From: Ypsolopha sequella
Taxonomy: Eukaryota; Arthropoda; Insecta; Lepidoptera; Ypsolophidae
NCBI GenBank assembly: GCA_934047225.1
Contig: OW203989.1
Coordinates: forward strand, 2,517,977 to 2,581,976
Reading direction: 5' to 3'
Length of the DNA stretch: 64,000 bases
In this document: in pieces, positions 62,821-64,000 of the stretch
How positions within the stretch are numbered: position 1 is the first letter of the stretch
How the letters are laid out: every line of letters begins with the position of its first letter
Position numbers and translations under genes: made by a program
The notes under the pieces: model-generated
What the model saw: the letters and a program-made list of their open reading frames with translations, nothing else
The model's database searches: none
Told to the model about the DNA's origin: nothing

Positions 62821-63211
62821 TTTATACTACACTTGCTCGGAAAGTACCTTCTTTCTTTGTTGAAATCGATGCAGAAAATACGTCATTACTGTCATACAAA
62901 TATGCGTATAGGTATAAAAGCTGGCAAAGCGGCTGGCCTGGGTATGATAGTGTCAATAGAGGTACTATGAGAAGGAGATGTCGTGGTGGCTAGCCTGCTG
63001 TACCGGCCACTTGCTCATTCTTTATATTATTTAAAAAAAAAACAGCACGTTAACAATGGATTTGCATATACTTTTTCTGCCCGCTCAAGCACGTTAACAA
63101 TGAATTTTCATACACTTTTTCCGCCCGCATATTTGTATGACAGTAATGACGTATTTTCTGCATCGTTTTCAAAAAAGTAAGAAGATACTTTCCGAGCAGG
63201 TGTAGTATAAA
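62821..63211. repeat. Inverted-repeat element with internal direct repeat
   Basis: tttatactacacttgctcgg...atacgtcattactgtcatac at the left is mirrored at the right (gtatgacagtaatgacgtat...tccgagcaggtgtagtataa). Inside the right half, gcacgttaacaatg plus cactttttctgcccgc-like sequence occurs twice in tandem (63045-63127). Confidence 0.75.
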
Positions 63212-63429
63212 ATATATACATATTATTGGCTTTTACCTACCTTATCAAGTTGACTGCAACATAAGGTAAATAATTCACAAATGATATTATAAAAGAACAT
63301 ATGTTATGGAGACCAAAACGTTGAGAACATTGGTAAAATGGTAATTAAGGCGCTACGAAAAAAAATCGACACTTTAAGAACTTGCATATCTACTTCAGTA
63401 AATAATGTATTATTTTGATAAAATATTAC

Positions 63430-63740
63430 ATTATTTTTGGTTTTTTTTTCTAAGGAACTGTTAAAACAGAAACGCAATTGGAGAAATTCGGCTCGATAGA
63501 AATATTTATTGAAATGAGGTCCTTTTCGACATCAATTCTCCTGGTCTGACAATTTAGAATGACATATGGAATGCAATTATATTTTATTAGATGGGTTTTA
63601 ACAGTTTCTAGGACCTGGTTAAACGAAATTTTGATAGCATTTTTAGTACATTTTATATTAATAAAAACCGACTTTTTGCTATTTTTCCACGAATCCGTCC
63701 CTCTCGCACTGAGGGTTTTTTCGCATATGGAGTAACAGGG
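63430..63740 (+). repeat. Dispersed element, partner of 33505-33810
   Basis: gaaacgcaattggagaaatt, ctcgatagaaat, gaaatgaggtcc and cgtccctctcgcactgaggg are shared with 33505-33810 in inverse orientation. Confidence 0.5.
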
Positions 63741-63954
63741 ACACTAAAACTTTTACATATCGCCTTAACAAATAAAAGTAAATCTTCTTACATTGCATTG
63801 TTAAAATAGTGACATGCATTGTATTACTATGACAAGATAAATGTTATGCGATTTATATCTGCTAGTAGATAGCTACAACTGTGACTTCCTTTAGAATTAG
63901 CTTTTCAACAAACCATACAATGTAGAAAAAACTAAAACATATTGTTTTAGTTAT

Positions 63955-64000
63955 TTCCATCGGTCTCCATCCATCCATCAGCTTGATAGCTCGTCCACTA
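63955..64000 (-). mobile_element. RTE-like LINE 3' end, cut by the window edge
   Basis: ccatccatcagcttgatagc followed by tcgtccacta equals the start of the 54365-54720 element. Confidence 0.5.

Larger units (their letters stand above)
60226..64000. other. Second intron of the transporter gene (presumed), repeat-filled
   Basis: No sequence encoding the expected next SLC26 block was seen on the plus strand. Recognised content is listed separately (LINE end, TA microsatellite, hAT MITE, two inverted-repeat elements, RTE end). 60240-61010 shows nothing identifiable. Confidence 0.4.

Noticed and set aside
62489..62993. 92- and 159-residue overlapping open frames
   Set aside because: They overlap each other in different frames, and the longer one runs into the inverted-repeat element. 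Composition is low-complexity Phe/Ser.

Overview
This is AT-rich nuclear DNA of an insect, almost certainly a moth or butterfly. It has long introns, several families of foldback MITEs, tRNA-derived SINEs, decayed LINE ends and a widespread repeat that begins GGCCAAGTGCGAGTC, a combination typical of Lepidoptera. There is no bacterial, organellar or CRISPR signal. Nearly all long open frames are chance or repeat-derived; the real genes are split into short exons and had to be assembled from splice sites and phases.

Layout. (1) 1-8340, plus strand: the last six coding exons and 3' UTR of a winged-eye/TNRC18/BAHCC1-type chromatin protein, with a Tudor-like segment, a basic His/Lys-rich linker and a C-terminal BAH domain. 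(2) 8416-22172, minus strand: a complete flavin-containing monooxygenase (FMO) gene convergent with the first. Seven shared exons are followed by two homologous, mutually compatible last exons (12197-12382 and 8786-8977), giving predicted proteins of 431 or 433 residues. (3) 22173-46318: a repeat-rich interval. It holds a 3.35-kb TIR element (33886-37237) nested inside an older repeat and carrying a broken spliced gene, LINE fragments, and a broken spliced gene (41579-43351) with Mutator-like transposase sequence followed by a YqaJ-type nuclease domain. (4) 46319-64000, plus strand: the first coding exon (46383-46422, preceded by a tight uORF) and second coding exon (60067-60225) of an SLC26A11-like sulfate/anion transporter. 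The rest lies beyond the window. Its 13.6-kb first intron contains a 3-kb foldback element with 29 exact-period 25-bp repeats in one arm and 3 in the other, and an inverted pair of TTAA-flanked MITEs.

The three host genes (chromatin reader, xenobiotic/amine oxygenase, anion transporter) show no sign of a shared pathway. The points most worth following are the duplicated FMO terminal exon, the transposase-nuclease pseudogene, the nested TIR element with its gene, and the long hairpin-forming arrays inside transcribed introns.
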